From an uncultured Eubacteriales bacterium (GTDB lineage Bacteria; Bacillota; Clostridia; Oscillospirales; CAG-272), in assembly GCA_934462825.1 (NCBI GenBank), contig CAKSIP010000043.1, positions 1-10,582 of the forward strand: a DNA stretch of 10,582 nt, given 5' to 3'. Below the pieces are notes generated by a model. That model did not search any database and was not told where the DNA came from. It was given only the letters and a program-made list of their open reading frames with translations. Shown here one piece after another: positions 1-6,628 of the stretch (its first letter is position 1; every line of letters begins with the position of its first letter). Position numbers and translations under genes: made by a program.

Positions 1-656
1 AATACGCTCGCAACAGATGATATTACCCAGCAGGTTTTGCTTTCCGTCAGGATAGCTGTAATCAAAACGCCGAGCATGTAGACTGTAATGATGTTTGCCT
101 CCGTAAAACCAAGGCTTGAAAAAAGGAAACCGAGCAGAGTTGAAAACGATAGTAAAATCGCCGAAACCGCCAAGCCTTTCAGGAGTTTTGCAAAATGCGG
201 CTTTTCAAACAGCGTTTTCTTTCCTTTGGCTATAACGGCATCACTGTCCGGAATAATATGAATATCGACATTAGGAGCAAGCGATATCAGCTTTTCCGTC
301 AAGGTAGGTCTTCCGAAGAAGCGCCGTTTGCCCACAACGCTTCTTCCGATCACTATTTTTGTGATACCCGAAAGCCGCGCATACTCGGCAATCTGAAATG
401 GCACATCATCTCCGCACGCCGTAACGATTGTCGCACCGCACTTTTCGGCGAAATGAATGTTTGCAAGCAAGCGATTCTTGTCTTCTGCCTCCATATATTC
501 GGAAGCGGGAGTTTTTACATATAATGCCGAAAAGGACGCGTGAAACGCCCTTGCCATGGCTGCCGCAGTCTGAATGATTTTTGTGTTGGAAGGTGCAGAT
601 GACAGACAGACCAGAATGTGTTCTTTTTTAGTAGGATTGATTATTTTTCCCTCCAT
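1..656 (-). CDS. KdpD-type sensor histidine kinase, 3' end outside window
   Basis: This gene reads leftwards off the window, and only its first 218 codons are visible. Residues ~12-135 form a universal-stress-protein (USP) domain of the kind found inside KdpD (LVCLSSAPSN at 15-24, then IVIGRS at 101-106 and a G-R-P-T segment at 115-118). From ~157 hydrophobic segments begin (about 161-183, 188-204, and a third starting at 210), matching the four-helix membrane part of KdpD (DUF4118-like). The histidine kinase and ATPase domains should lie beyond position 1. Canonical KdpD has a ~350-residue N-terminal KdpD domain with Walker motifs before the USP; this protein starts directly at the USP. The start at 656 is supported by GGGAGG at 671-666. 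It lies 24 bp after lysR on the same strand, so lysR transcripts may run into it. In the KdpD family the USP senses cyclic di-AMP or IIA-Ntr and controls potassium uptake genes. The family call is fairly secure; kinase activity is inferred. Confidence 0.85.
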   Translation of the reverse strand, partial: MEGKIINPTKKEHILVCLSSAPSNTKIIQTAAAMARAFHASFSALYVKTPASEYMEAEDKNRLLANIHFAEKCGATIVTACGDDVPFQIAEYARLSGITKIVIGRSVVGKRRFFGRPTLTEKLISLAPNVDIHIIPDSDAVIAKGKKTLFEKPHFAKLLKGLAVSAILLSFSTLLGFLFSSLGFTEANIITVYMLGVLITAILTESKTCWVISSVASV

Positions 657-680
657 ATCAATTGACCTCCCGAAAAGTGA

Positions 681-1559
681 TTAGCAACACGATGTAACTT
701 GCTCAGAAAGCAAATGAAATGCGGCTTGACACAAAGAATTAAAGCGCTTGTTTTTATGAGTCACGATATAATGCGTTCTCATCAAAACGGTATCGGAAAT
801 TGTCAGTTCGCAAAGCGAGCCTTGCTTAATTGCATCTTTTACGATTCCTTCCGGTAATACCGCTATACCATGCCCGTCTTTGGCAAGCGAAACAAGTGCT
901 TCGTTGCTGACAGATTCCGCAAAGGGTTTCACGGATAAATGCCTTTCGGCAAGATTTTTAGAAAGCAAATCTCGTGATGCACTTCCGATTTCACGTAGCA
1001 ATAAAGGATATTTGATAAGTTCTGCCAAACAAACAGACTTCTTCATATCGCTTGGAGAACAAACGGCAATCAAGCGGTCTCCGCCGATAGGAGTGATTTT
1101 CAGATAGGGAGAGTGTACAATTCCTTCAACGATTCCGAAGTCTATGGCTCCGCATTCTATTTTTTCTTCGATTGCAGCGGTTCTATCGATAAAAAAAGAA
1201 GGTTTTAGATTCGGTAATCTCTCTTTTATCAGGGAAATATATCTCGGCAAAACCGTTTTCCCGAGCGTAAGAGATGAGCCGATACGAATATACGGATTTT
1301 GTCCTCCAAAGCTTGCGGCAGTTTCAAAATCATCAAATCCGGCAAGAGCGTTTTTCGCTTTGACAAGCAAATCTTTTCCCGTAGGTGTCAGCACAAGTCT
1401 TTGATTGATTCTGTCAAAAAGCAAAACATTATAATATTTTTCAAGTTCAGATATCGTTGTGCTTACCGTGGGCTGAGCCATATGCATGGCTTCGGCGGCT
1501 TTTGTGATTCCACCGCATTCACATACGCAGATGAAAATTTTCAAATGGCGTATTGTCAT
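681..1559 (-). CDS. LysR-family transcriptional regulator
   Basis: This 292-residue protein has the usual LysR length and layout. The N-terminal winged helix-turn-helix occupies residues 1-60 (TKAAEAMHMAQPTVSTTISE at 19-38 is the recognition region, followed by the LLFDR and LTPTGKDLL wing). A linker helix follows, and the effector-binding domain runs from about 88 to 290. It belongs broadly to the CysL/CbbR-like branch, but the effector cannot be read from sequence. The start is at 1559, with GAGGTGA just upstream. It is divergent from the chrA pair with a 105-bp gap, the classic arrangement for a LysR protein controlling its neighbour and itself. A kdpD-like gene follows 24 bp downstream on the same strand. 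The family is certain; control of chrA is inferred from position and from the palindrome at 1614-1636. Confidence 0.93.
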   Translation of the reverse strand: MTIRHLKIFICVCECGGITKAAEAMHMAQPTVSTTISELEKYYNVLLFDRINQRLVLTPTGKDLLVKAKNALAGFDDFETAASFGGQNPYIRIGSSLTLGKTVLPRYISLIKERLPNLKPSFFIDRTAAIEEKIECGAIDFGIVEGIVHSPYLKITPIGGDRLIAVCSPSDMKKSVCLAELIKYPLLLREIGSASRDLLSKNLAERHLSVKPFAESVSNEALVSLAKDGHGIAVLPEGIVKDAIKQGSLCELTISDTVLMRTHYIVTHKNKRFNSLCQAAFHLLSEQVTSCC

Positions 1560-1598
1560 AGCGTCACCTCATATCAGAATGAATATAAACTATATTAG

Positions 1599-1627
1599 AT
1601 TATACTATTTTACTTATGACAAGTCAA
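1599..1627 (-). promoter_or_regulatory. lysR promoter
   Basis: On the minus strand TTGACT (1627-1622) is followed after exactly 17 bp by TATAAT (1604-1599), a near-consensus housekeeping promoter reading into lysR. It is interleaved with the chrA promoter on the other strand. Confidence 0.8.
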
Positions 1628-1637
1628 GTGTTATAAT
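1609..1637 (+). promoter_or_regulatory. chrA operon promoter
   Basis: TTTACT (1609-1614), a 17-bp spacer and TATAAT (1632-1637) read towards the chrA pair. The -35 element is weaker (4 of 6 consensus bases), as expected for an activator-dependent promoter. It overlaps the lysR promoter almost completely, so polymerase probably cannot sit on both at once. Confidence 0.75.
1614..1636. promoter_or_regulatory. Putative LysR operator (imperfect palindrome)
   Basis: TTATGACA (1614-1621), seven bases, then TGTTATAA (1629-1636). The half-sites match as inverted repeats at 7 of 8 positions. The dyad covers the lysR -35 element and most of the chrA -10 element. It is not an exact T-N11-A LysR box, but its place in the lysR/chrA gap makes it the best candidate binding site. 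This is inference from symmetry and position. Confidence 0.55.
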
Positions 1638-1664
1638 TATAAAGTAAATCAAGGAGGAATCGCT

Positions 1665-2255
1665 ATGTTGCCAAAGTCGGGTATGAAAAAACATCTTAAT
1701 CTTTTCTTTACTATGCTGAAAATAGGACTGTTTACCTTCGGTGGCGGTTATGCAATGATCGCATTGCTTGAAAACGAATTTATTTCCAAAAAGAAATGGA
1801 TGAAAAAAGATGAATTCATCGATATGGTTGCGATCGCCGAATCTACGCCCGGACCTGTGGCCATTAACTCCGCCACATATATCGGGTATAAGCTTCTCGG
1901 CTTTTGGGGAGCATTTTTCGCCACGGTAGCGGTCTGTATTCCGTCTTTCGTTATTATATTTTTTATCTCTCTTTTCTTTGATTCTTTCCTATCCTTGACG
2001 TTGGTTTCTTATGCCTTTCGCGGAATACAGGTGTGCGTAATATATCTTATAATGTCCGCCGGTTTAAAAATGTTGAATGATATGCAAAAAAACATATTCA
2101 ACATTGTTATTCTTACGACCACTCTTGTGTGTATGATTTCATTTTCAGTATTTTCCGTTAATTTTTCGAGCATATTTTATATTGTAATAAGCGGATTTAT
2201 CGGGCTTTTTGCCTATACGATACGTTTGATTCATGCAAGGAGAAATAAAAAATGA
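1665..2255 (+). CDS. chrA: Short-chain ChrA-family transporter, first subunit
   Basis: A 196-residue, strongly hydrophobic protein of the short-chain chromate transporter (CHR) family, a single-domain version of the ~400-residue ChrA. Both family signatures are visible: FGGGYAMI at 25-32, and the ESTPGP...N.AT..G segment at 59-74. Several membrane spans follow, and the C terminus is basic (ARRNKK). The start at 1665 is set by AAGGAGG at 1651-1657; an in-frame ATG at 1683 has no such site. Its stop overlaps the start of the second chrA by 4 bp (ATGA), so the two are translationally coupled. Paired short CHR proteins in Bacillus subtilis work together in chromate efflux. Whether the substrate here is chromate, sulfate or another anion cannot be told. 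Confidence 0.9.
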   Translation: MLPKSGMKKHLNLFFTMLKIGLFTFGGGYAMIALLENEFISKKKWMKKDEFIDMVAIAESTPGPVAINSATYIGYKLLGFWGAFFATVAVCIPSFVIIFFISLFFDSFLSLTLVSYAFRGIQVCVIYLIMSAGLKMLNDMQKNIFNIVILTTTLVCMISFSVFSVNFSSIFYIVISGFIGLFAYTIRLIHARRNKK

Positions 2256-2824
2256 TATACCTTGAACTGTTTTTAACGTTCCTTCAAATCGGTGCTGTTT
2301 CTTTCGGCGGCGGATATGGTATGATTTCGCTGATTCGGGAGGAGGTTCTAACTCACGGCTGGCTCACAGAAAAACAGTTGCTCGATATGATTGCCGTTTC
2401 GGAATCAACTCCCGGACCAATCGCTGTCAATGTGGCAACGTTTATAGGTTCTGCACAAGGAGGAATTCTCGGTTCGTTTCTTGCCACGCTCGGCGTCGTT
2501 TTACCTTCTTTTATCGTCATTTTAATCATTGCCTCGCTTATACGCAGTTTTTTGAAATATCAGGGCGTTCAGGCGTTTTTAAGCGGCATACGTCCGTGCG
2601 TAATCGGTTTGATCCTTGCGACGGCGTTTACAATGCTGATTGGCGTTCTTTTCGGATTTAAAAGCGCAGGTAATTCTCTCGTTCTTGATGTAAAGGGCAT
2701 TGTTATATTTGTTATTATTGCGATTTTTGCGATTGTTTTCAAAAAAGTCAGAAAAAAGGCTGCCTCTCCGATTTTTTTAATACTTCTTTCTGCCGGACTC
2801 GGAATGGCTTTTTATGCAGCGTAA
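2252..2824 (+). CDS. chrA: Short-chain ChrA-family transporter, second subunit
   Basis: A 190-residue paralogue of the preceding protein, with the same two signatures: SFGGGYGMI at 17-25 and an ESTPGP...N.AT..G segment at 51-66. The rest is mostly membrane helix, ending in a hydrophobic tail (GLGMAFYAA). AAGGAG at 2237-2242, inside the end of the first gene, serves as its ribosome site. Known short CHR pairs are thought to insert in opposite orientations and form one heteromeric transporter, and the 4-bp overlap fits an obligate pair. The gene ends only 10 bp from the end of the convergent small membrane protein gene, with no clear terminator between them. Confidence 0.9.
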   Translation: MIYLELFLTFLQIGAVSFGGGYGMISLIREEVLTHGWLTEKQLLDMIAVSESTPGPIAVNVATFIGSAQGGILGSFLATLGVVLPSFIVILIIASLIRSFLKYQGVQAFLSGIRPCVIGLILATAFTMLIGVLFGFKSAGNSLVLDVKGIVIFVIIAIFAIVFKKVRKKAASPIFLILLSAGLGMAFYAA

Positions 2825-2834
2825 AAGAAAATTT

Positions 2835-3128
2835 TCAAGAATCTGCAAAATCGTTCAAGTAGCTTTTTATGGTTTCGGTCAGGTCAACTTCGGATTCATC
2901 GTAAACGACGATTCTGACGTCACGGTGCTTTTGTCTGAATAGTTCGATATCCGATATGGCTTTTTCATTGTTTTCGGCATCAAGAAACATCAAAGGAATT
3001 TCTTTCTTTTGATTTTCTTTTTCAATTGCTTTCCTGTTTTCCTCCAAGAAAGCATCGAGCCTTTTCATAATGAAAAAACCGAAAATCATAACCGCTACTA
3101 TTGCAATAATAAGTATTACGTCTCCCAT
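2835..3128 (-). CDS. Small single-span membrane protein, third gene of the ktr operon, unknown function
   Basis: I do not recognise this 97-residue protein. Residues 3-21 are one hydrophobic segment with almost no soluble residues before it, so it is probably anchored by its N terminus with the rest in the cytoplasm. Residues 22-43 are highly charged (MKRLDAFLEENRKAIEKENQ) and probably helical, possibly a coiled coil. Residues 44-97 look like a small alpha/beta unit: strand PLMFLD, helix to RQKHR, strand RIVVYD, helix to LNDF. The reading frame can be extended to a GTG at 3137, but AAGGTG at 3140-3135 is correctly spaced only for the ATG at 3128 and abuts the GTG, so 3128 is preferred. It follows ktrA by 24 bp and probably shares its transcript. 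A role as an accessory or anchor of the K+ system is inference from position alone. Confidence 0.75.
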   Translation of the reverse strand: MGDVILIIAIVAVMIFGFFIMKRLDAFLEENRKAIEKENQKKEIPLMFLDAENNEKAISDIELFRQKHRDVRIVVYDESEVDLTETIKSYLNDFADS

Positions 3129-3152
3129 AAAAGACACCTTCTTTTAAGGCGG

Positions 3153-3806
3153 TTAAATATCAAAACACTTTCGCAGTGCTTTGTATTGTCCGAGCACCAA
3201 AAGCGTTTCCTCTTCGGAAAGGACGGTGTCGGCAGTAATGACCGCATTGATTTTTCCGTTTTTCTTTGTAGCGATGATATTTACATTGTATTTTTTGCGA
3301 ATATCTATCTCTGCAATTGATTTTCCCACCCATGCCTGCGGAACGGACACTTCAAAAATCGAGCAGGAATCACCGAGTTCTATATAATCGAGAATATGGT
3401 CGGATGTATATCGGATTGCAGCCCATGTGGCAAGTTGCTTTTCAGGGTAGATAATTTCGTCCGCGCCGTTACGCAGAAGGAATTTCGCCTGTACATCCTG
3501 TTCGGCACGAGACACAACCTTTTGCGCGCCCAGCTCTTTGAGCAGGCAGGTCGTTTCAAGAGAACTTTGAAAGTCCCCACCGATTGTTACGATACAAACA
3601 TCGTAATTTTTTATACCGAGAGATTTCAGCAACGCTTCGCTTGTGCTGTCACCGATTTGCCCGTTAGTCACATATGGCATAGCATCGTTAATTCTTTCCT
3701 CGTTTTCGTCTACCGCCATAATTTCATGTCCCAATTCGTGCAATTTCATTGCTATGTATTTCCCGAAACGTCCGAGACCTATCAATAAAACAGATTTTGT
3801 TTTCAT
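3153..3806 (-). CDS. ktrA: KtrA-type potassium uptake regulatory subunit (RCK domain protein)
   Basis: A 217-residue cytoplasmic protein with one RCK unit, the size of KtrA/KtrC rather than the double-length TrkA. The Rossmann nucleotide-binding domain (~5-130) shows GLGRFG at 10-15 and an acidic residue at the end of strand 2 (VDENEE, D33). The RCK_C domain follows (~136-217). In this family an octameric ring binds ATP/ADP (and NAD) and gates the KtrB channel, and several RCK_C domains bind cyclic di-AMP. The frame is open up to 3833, which would overlap ktrB, but AGGAGGG at 3820-3814 lies 7 bp before the ATG at 3806 and that ATG begins the usual MKTKSVLLIG N terminus. The ribosome site overlaps the ktrB stop (TGAGGAGGG), so the genes are coupled with a 13-bp gap. 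Confidence 0.92.
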   Translation of the reverse strand: MKTKSVLLIGLGRFGKYIAMKLHELGHEIMAVDENEERINDAMPYVTNGQIGDSTSEALLKSLGIKNYDVCIVTIGGDFQSSLETTCLLKELGAQKVVSRAEQDVQAKFLLRNGADEIIYPEKQLATWAAIRYTSDHILDYIELGDSCSIFEVSVPQAWVGKSIAEIDIRKKYNVNIIATKKNGKINAVITADTVLSEEETLLVLGQYKALRKCFDI

Positions 3807-3819
3807 ATAAATACCCTCC

Positions 3820-5148
3820 TCAACCGACGGCAATTGTATCCGCCGGAAGTTTTGCTACTTGCTTTTTATTTGCTCCGAAAGCGGCATAGATCAGCGTTAA
3901 TCCACCCACCCGACCGAAGAACATGGACATAATCAGAATCATTTTAGAAGCACTTCCGAGTGTCGGAGTAATGCCGAGTGTCAGTCCTACCGTACCTACG
4001 GCGGAGGCTGTTTCGTAAAGACATGATGTGATAGGCAAATTTTCAATCGTACTGATAGCCATTCCGCCAACCAAAAACAGAGTTATGTACATCAAAAACA
4101 CTGCCGAAGCTGTTTTTACGGTTTCATCATCAATCCGACGTTTCATGAGTTCGGCGTTGTCTTTTTTTCGAAAGACGGAAAAAGCAGAAGAAAACAGAAC
4201 CGCTATCGTCGTCGTTTTCATACCGCCTGCTGTCGAACCCGGTGAACCACCTATTAACATAAGAATAATCATCAGGTATAATCCCGTATCACGGATTGCC
4301 GCAAGGTTTACCGTATTAAACCCTGCCGTTCTCGGCGTTACGGATTGAAATAAAGACGCAAGTATGCGTTCTCCGAGAGGCAAATCGACACATTCAAAAA
4401 AGAAGAAATAAACGGCGGGTAAAACAATCAGCACAGCCGTAACAATCAAAACAAGTTTGCTTTGTGTGCGATATTCTCTTATTCGCCACTTGTGTTTGCA
4501 AATGTCTTCCCATACAAGGAAACCGATACCGCCGATAATAATCAACAGCATAATTGTAATATTGATAACCGGTTGTGCGGAGTAGTGAGTCAGAGAAGTA
4601 AATTCGCCGCTTTTGGTTCCCATAATATCGAATCCGGCATTGCAAAATGCAGACACGGAGTGAAAAACAGCCATCCATATACCTTCTGCGCCGTACTCCG
4701 TGCAAAACGCAGGCAACATAATCAGTGCGCCGATCATTTCAATCAAAAAGATCCCTTTGATTATAAATCCGGTCAACCGAACGATTCCGCTCACATTCGG
4801 CGCGGAAATTGCGTTTTTCATCGTTTCACGGCTGAACAGCCCGATTTTTTTACCGGAGGCAACGGCAAGTGAAACGGCAATTGTTACAACGCCCATACCG
4901 CCGATTTGAATTAGCAACAATATGACGCTCTGCCCGAATATCGTCCAGTGCGTTGCGGTATCGAACACAATAAGTCCCGTTACGCATACGGCAGACGTCG
5001 AAGTGAAAAGCGCATCGATAAAAGAAGTCCATTCATGAGACTTTGAAGAAATCGGCAGAGTTAATATCAGCGCACCGAGTAATATGACCCCTGCGAATCC
5101 CAATAGTATCAGCTGAAAGGACGATAATTTTCTCTTTAGTATCCCCAT
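3820..5148 (-). CDS. ktrB: KtrB-type potassium channel subunit (Trk/Ktr/HKT superfamily)
   Basis: A 442-residue integral membrane protein, the length typical of KtrB. It contains the four pseudo-repeated pore loops of the superfamily, each with the selectivity-filter glycine: VCVTGL (54-59), CNAGFD (169-174), TPRTAGFN (271-278) and AVGTVGLT (383-390). The gating-loop segment of the third repeat (GGSPGSTAGGMK, 300-311) and the conserved arginine in the last repeat (FFGRVGG, R413) are intact. It forms the K+ pore in the cytoplasmic membrane and works as a dimer with KtrA. It is the first gene of ktrB-ktrA-small membrane protein. Translation from 5148 is supported by GAGG at 5159-5156. No c-di-AMP (ydaO-type) riboswitch is evident in the short upstream AT-rich stretch. 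Confidence 0.95.
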   Translation of the reverse strand: MGILKRKLSSFQLILLGFAGVILLGALILTLPISSKSHEWTSFIDALFTSTSAVCVTGLIVFDTATHWTIFGQSVILLLIQIGGMGVVTIAVSLAVASGKKIGLFSRETMKNAISAPNVSGIVRLTGFIIKGIFLIEMIGALIMLPAFCTEYGAEGIWMAVFHSVSAFCNAGFDIMGTKSGEFTSLTHYSAQPVINITIMLLIIIGGIGFLVWEDICKHKWRIREYRTQSKLVLIVTAVLIVLPAVYFFFFECVDLPLGERILASLFQSVTPRTAGFNTVNLAAIRDTGLYLMIILMLIGGSPGSTAGGMKTTTIAVLFSSAFSVFRKKDNAELMKRRIDDETVKTASAVFLMYITLFLVGGMAISTIENLPITSCLYETASAVGTVGLTLGITPTLGSASKMILIMSMFFGRVGGLTLIYAAFGANKKQVAKLPADTIAVG

Positions 5149-5175
5149 GTAAAAACCTCGATTTCATTTATCGGC

Positions 5176-5208
5176 ATTATATTATCACATTTCCCGTAAA
5201 GATGGCAT
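5176..5208 (-). promoter_or_regulatory. Possible ktr operon promoter
   Basis: On the minus strand overlapping -10-like hexamers occur at 5186-5181 (GATAAT) and 5181-5176 (TATAAT). ATGCCA (5208-5203), 16 bp before the first, matches the -35 consensus at 4 of 6 positions. The placement upstream of ktrB is right, but the -35 is weak. Confidence 0.35.
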
Positions 5209-5219
5209 TAGATTTTTTA

Positions 5220-5583
5220 CGAATGGTGTTAAGATTTTATAAAGAACGAACCTGAAATATCGGTTCCCCCGTTTTTATGCGTGGTAATGCTGCTGATAGA
5301 CTGCAAACAGAAAACAGCCCACAGACTGTCAAAAATCTGAGGGTGTGTTCGATTATGACTGAACATTGCACAGGCTCCCAGTCCGGCTTCGAGCGGCTCC
5401 CGCAAACCGGAAAAGAATTTGTCGATAGAGGCTTCGCCGCTTTTTCTTTTCCACAAAAAAAAGAAAATGCCGTGGGATTTCGCCGCCTGCTCGAACAGCG
5501 ATTCTCTCTATAAATGTTGCCCAAGGGTGTGGGAAACTTTTTCCCAAAAAGTTTCCCACGTCACATCCCACGTCGCGCCCCCG
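5220..5583. repeat. Non-coding, repeat-like stretch at the composition boundary
   Basis: No open frame here looks like a real gene. The stretch separates the AT-rich ion-transport segment from the GC-rich segment. It contains an inverted repeat, TTTTCTTTT (5442-5450) with AAAAGAAAA (5459-5467), a CCGG-bounded GC-rich patch around 5382-5409, and the strong hairpin at 5529-5559. It has the look of dispersed intergenic repeat DNA of Clostridia genomes, or debris at the edge of an inserted segment. That is inference; no second copy lies within this window. Confidence 0.4.
5529..5559. repeat. Perfect inverted repeat (14-bp arms, 3-base loop)
   Basis: GTGGGAAACTTTTT (5529-5542), loop CCC, then its exact reverse complement (5546-5559). 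It starts 25 bp beyond the stop of the minus-strand gene ending at 5584. Neither side is followed by a T-run, so it is not a textbook intrinsic terminator, though the hairpin could still end or protect that transcript. A REP/MITE-like element is equally possible. Confidence 0.8.
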
Positions 5584-6537
5584 TCACACCCTCGTCCAGC
5601 GTCCGGCGCGCCCCTGCTTCTCCGCGGGAGCGACAAAGCCGAGGTCGCCCAGAATGCGGAGCAGACTGTAAGTTGCCATTCCGCGCACGCCGCTCGCCGC
5701 GGCGTACTGTACCGCGGTGAAAGGGGACGGGAGGGCGTCGGGCGGGGGCAGAAACACGGTCGCGTAGTCCTGCGGGCACGCAAAGACCCACTCGTCAAGA
5801 ATCGCCGTGGGAATATTGACGTAGCGGTGCGAGCCGCGTTTGCCGCCGTTCCCCCAGCCGTCGCGCAGGCGGGTCTCCTCCACGGCAAGGAGCGGAACAC
5901 GCAGGGAGAACCGCGGCTCGGCGAGGTAGGGCGCGATCCAGTACAACTCCCGCGCGATGTCGCGGACGCTTCCCCGTCGCGGCGAGGTACGCCCGGGCGA
6001 AAGCTCCCCTGTGTGCGGATCCATCCAGCGGAGCTTGCGCGCCGCGGCGATCGGATGCACCACGCTGACCCGACAGTCGGTCGCGCACAGGTAGAAATGC
6101 AACTTTTTCACCAGAGGGTACAGTCCCCCGGTCTGAATTTCGATGATCTCGCCGTCGGCGGTCAGGATGTCGGCGATATACCGGGACGCCTCACGTCGCC
6201 CTGCTGCGTCGGTCAGTTCGCGGTAATGCCCGCGGCAACGGTCGTCGGTCAATCGGATCTCGTGGCGGGAAACGTCGGGGCAGTAAAAATTCTTGAGCAC
6301 GGCGTGCATGCGCTTCTCGCCGAAAATGTTGATACCCGCCTCGTTGTCCTCTCCGCTCGCGACTTCGGGCAGCTCGCCCGCGCACAGCGCCGCAAAGCGT
6401 TCCCTCTCCGCCGCACTCACGCGCGACGCGGCACCCTCCGCGCCCGACAATGTTCCCTGCCCGGCTTGGGCTTTCCTGCCCGGCTTCTTCTCCGCCGCCA
6501 TGCCCGGCGTACCCTCCGGCTCTTTTTTCACCCGCAT
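5584..6537 (-). CDS. Uncharacterised protein: possible PD-(D/E)XK-like domain plus winged-helix-like C terminus
   Basis: A 317-residue soluble protein; I recognise it only as a conserved hypothetical type seen in Clostridia. Residues 1-40 are a Lys/Gly/Ala-rich, probably disordered lead. A core (~70-220) starts with GEKRMHAVLK (73-82), then YIADILTADGEIIEIQTGG (120-138) and a following KK (144-145). The D123...E133-x-Q135 pattern across two strands, with an upstream helix carrying E74, resembles the active-site layout of PD-(D/E)XK nuclease-fold proteins. Residues ~270-317 (FTAVQYAAASGVRG, then SLLRILGDLGFV and a basic tail) look like a winged helix. The frame is open further upstream to 6765, but GGAGGT at 6549-6544 is 6 bp from the ATG at 6537, and the extension would overlap the kinase gene. 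DNA cleavage is not shown; the fold could be inactive or act on another substrate. Confidence 0.7.
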   Translation of the reverse strand: MRVKKEPEGTPGMAAEKKPGRKAQAGQGTLSGAEGAASRVSAAERERFAALCAGELPEVASGEDNEAGINIFGEKRMHAVLKNFYCPDVSRHEIRLTDDRCRGHYRELTDAAGRREASRYIADILTADGEIIEIQTGGLYPLVKKLHFYLCATDCRVSVVHPIAAARKLRWMDPHTGELSPGRTSPRRGSVRDIARELYWIAPYLAEPRFSLRVPLLAVEETRLRDGWGNGGKRGSHRYVNIPTAILDEWVFACPQDYATVFLPPPDALPSPFTAVQYAAASGVRGMATYSLLRILGDLGFVAPAEKQGRAGRWTRV

Positions 6538-6628
6538 AACCTCACCTCCCAGCCGCAAACAGCGGCGGGAGCGTCGCACAGTCGTACGGCGCCCCCCGCG
6601 AGATTGTTTTTCCTCCGAATTGATCGGA

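Noticed and set aside
195..524. A 109-codon plus-strand frame near the left edge
   Set aside because: It lies opposite the kdpD-like gene, whose frame is open from 656 to the edge and gives clear USP and membrane domains.
3807..3833. Nine-residue N-terminal extension of KtrA overlapping ktrB
   Set aside because: The AGGAGGG site is spaced for the ATG at 3806, and KtrA proteins begin with that MKTK...GLGRFG strand.
5149..5228. c-di-AMP (ydaO-type) riboswitch ahead of ktrB
   Set aside because: The leader is short and AT-rich, with none of the conserved riboswitch blocks visible.
5229..5571. Several overlapping short frames at the composition junction, considered as decayed genes
   Set aside because: No frame shows a recognisable domain or ribosome site; the stretch reads better as non-coding repeat DNA.
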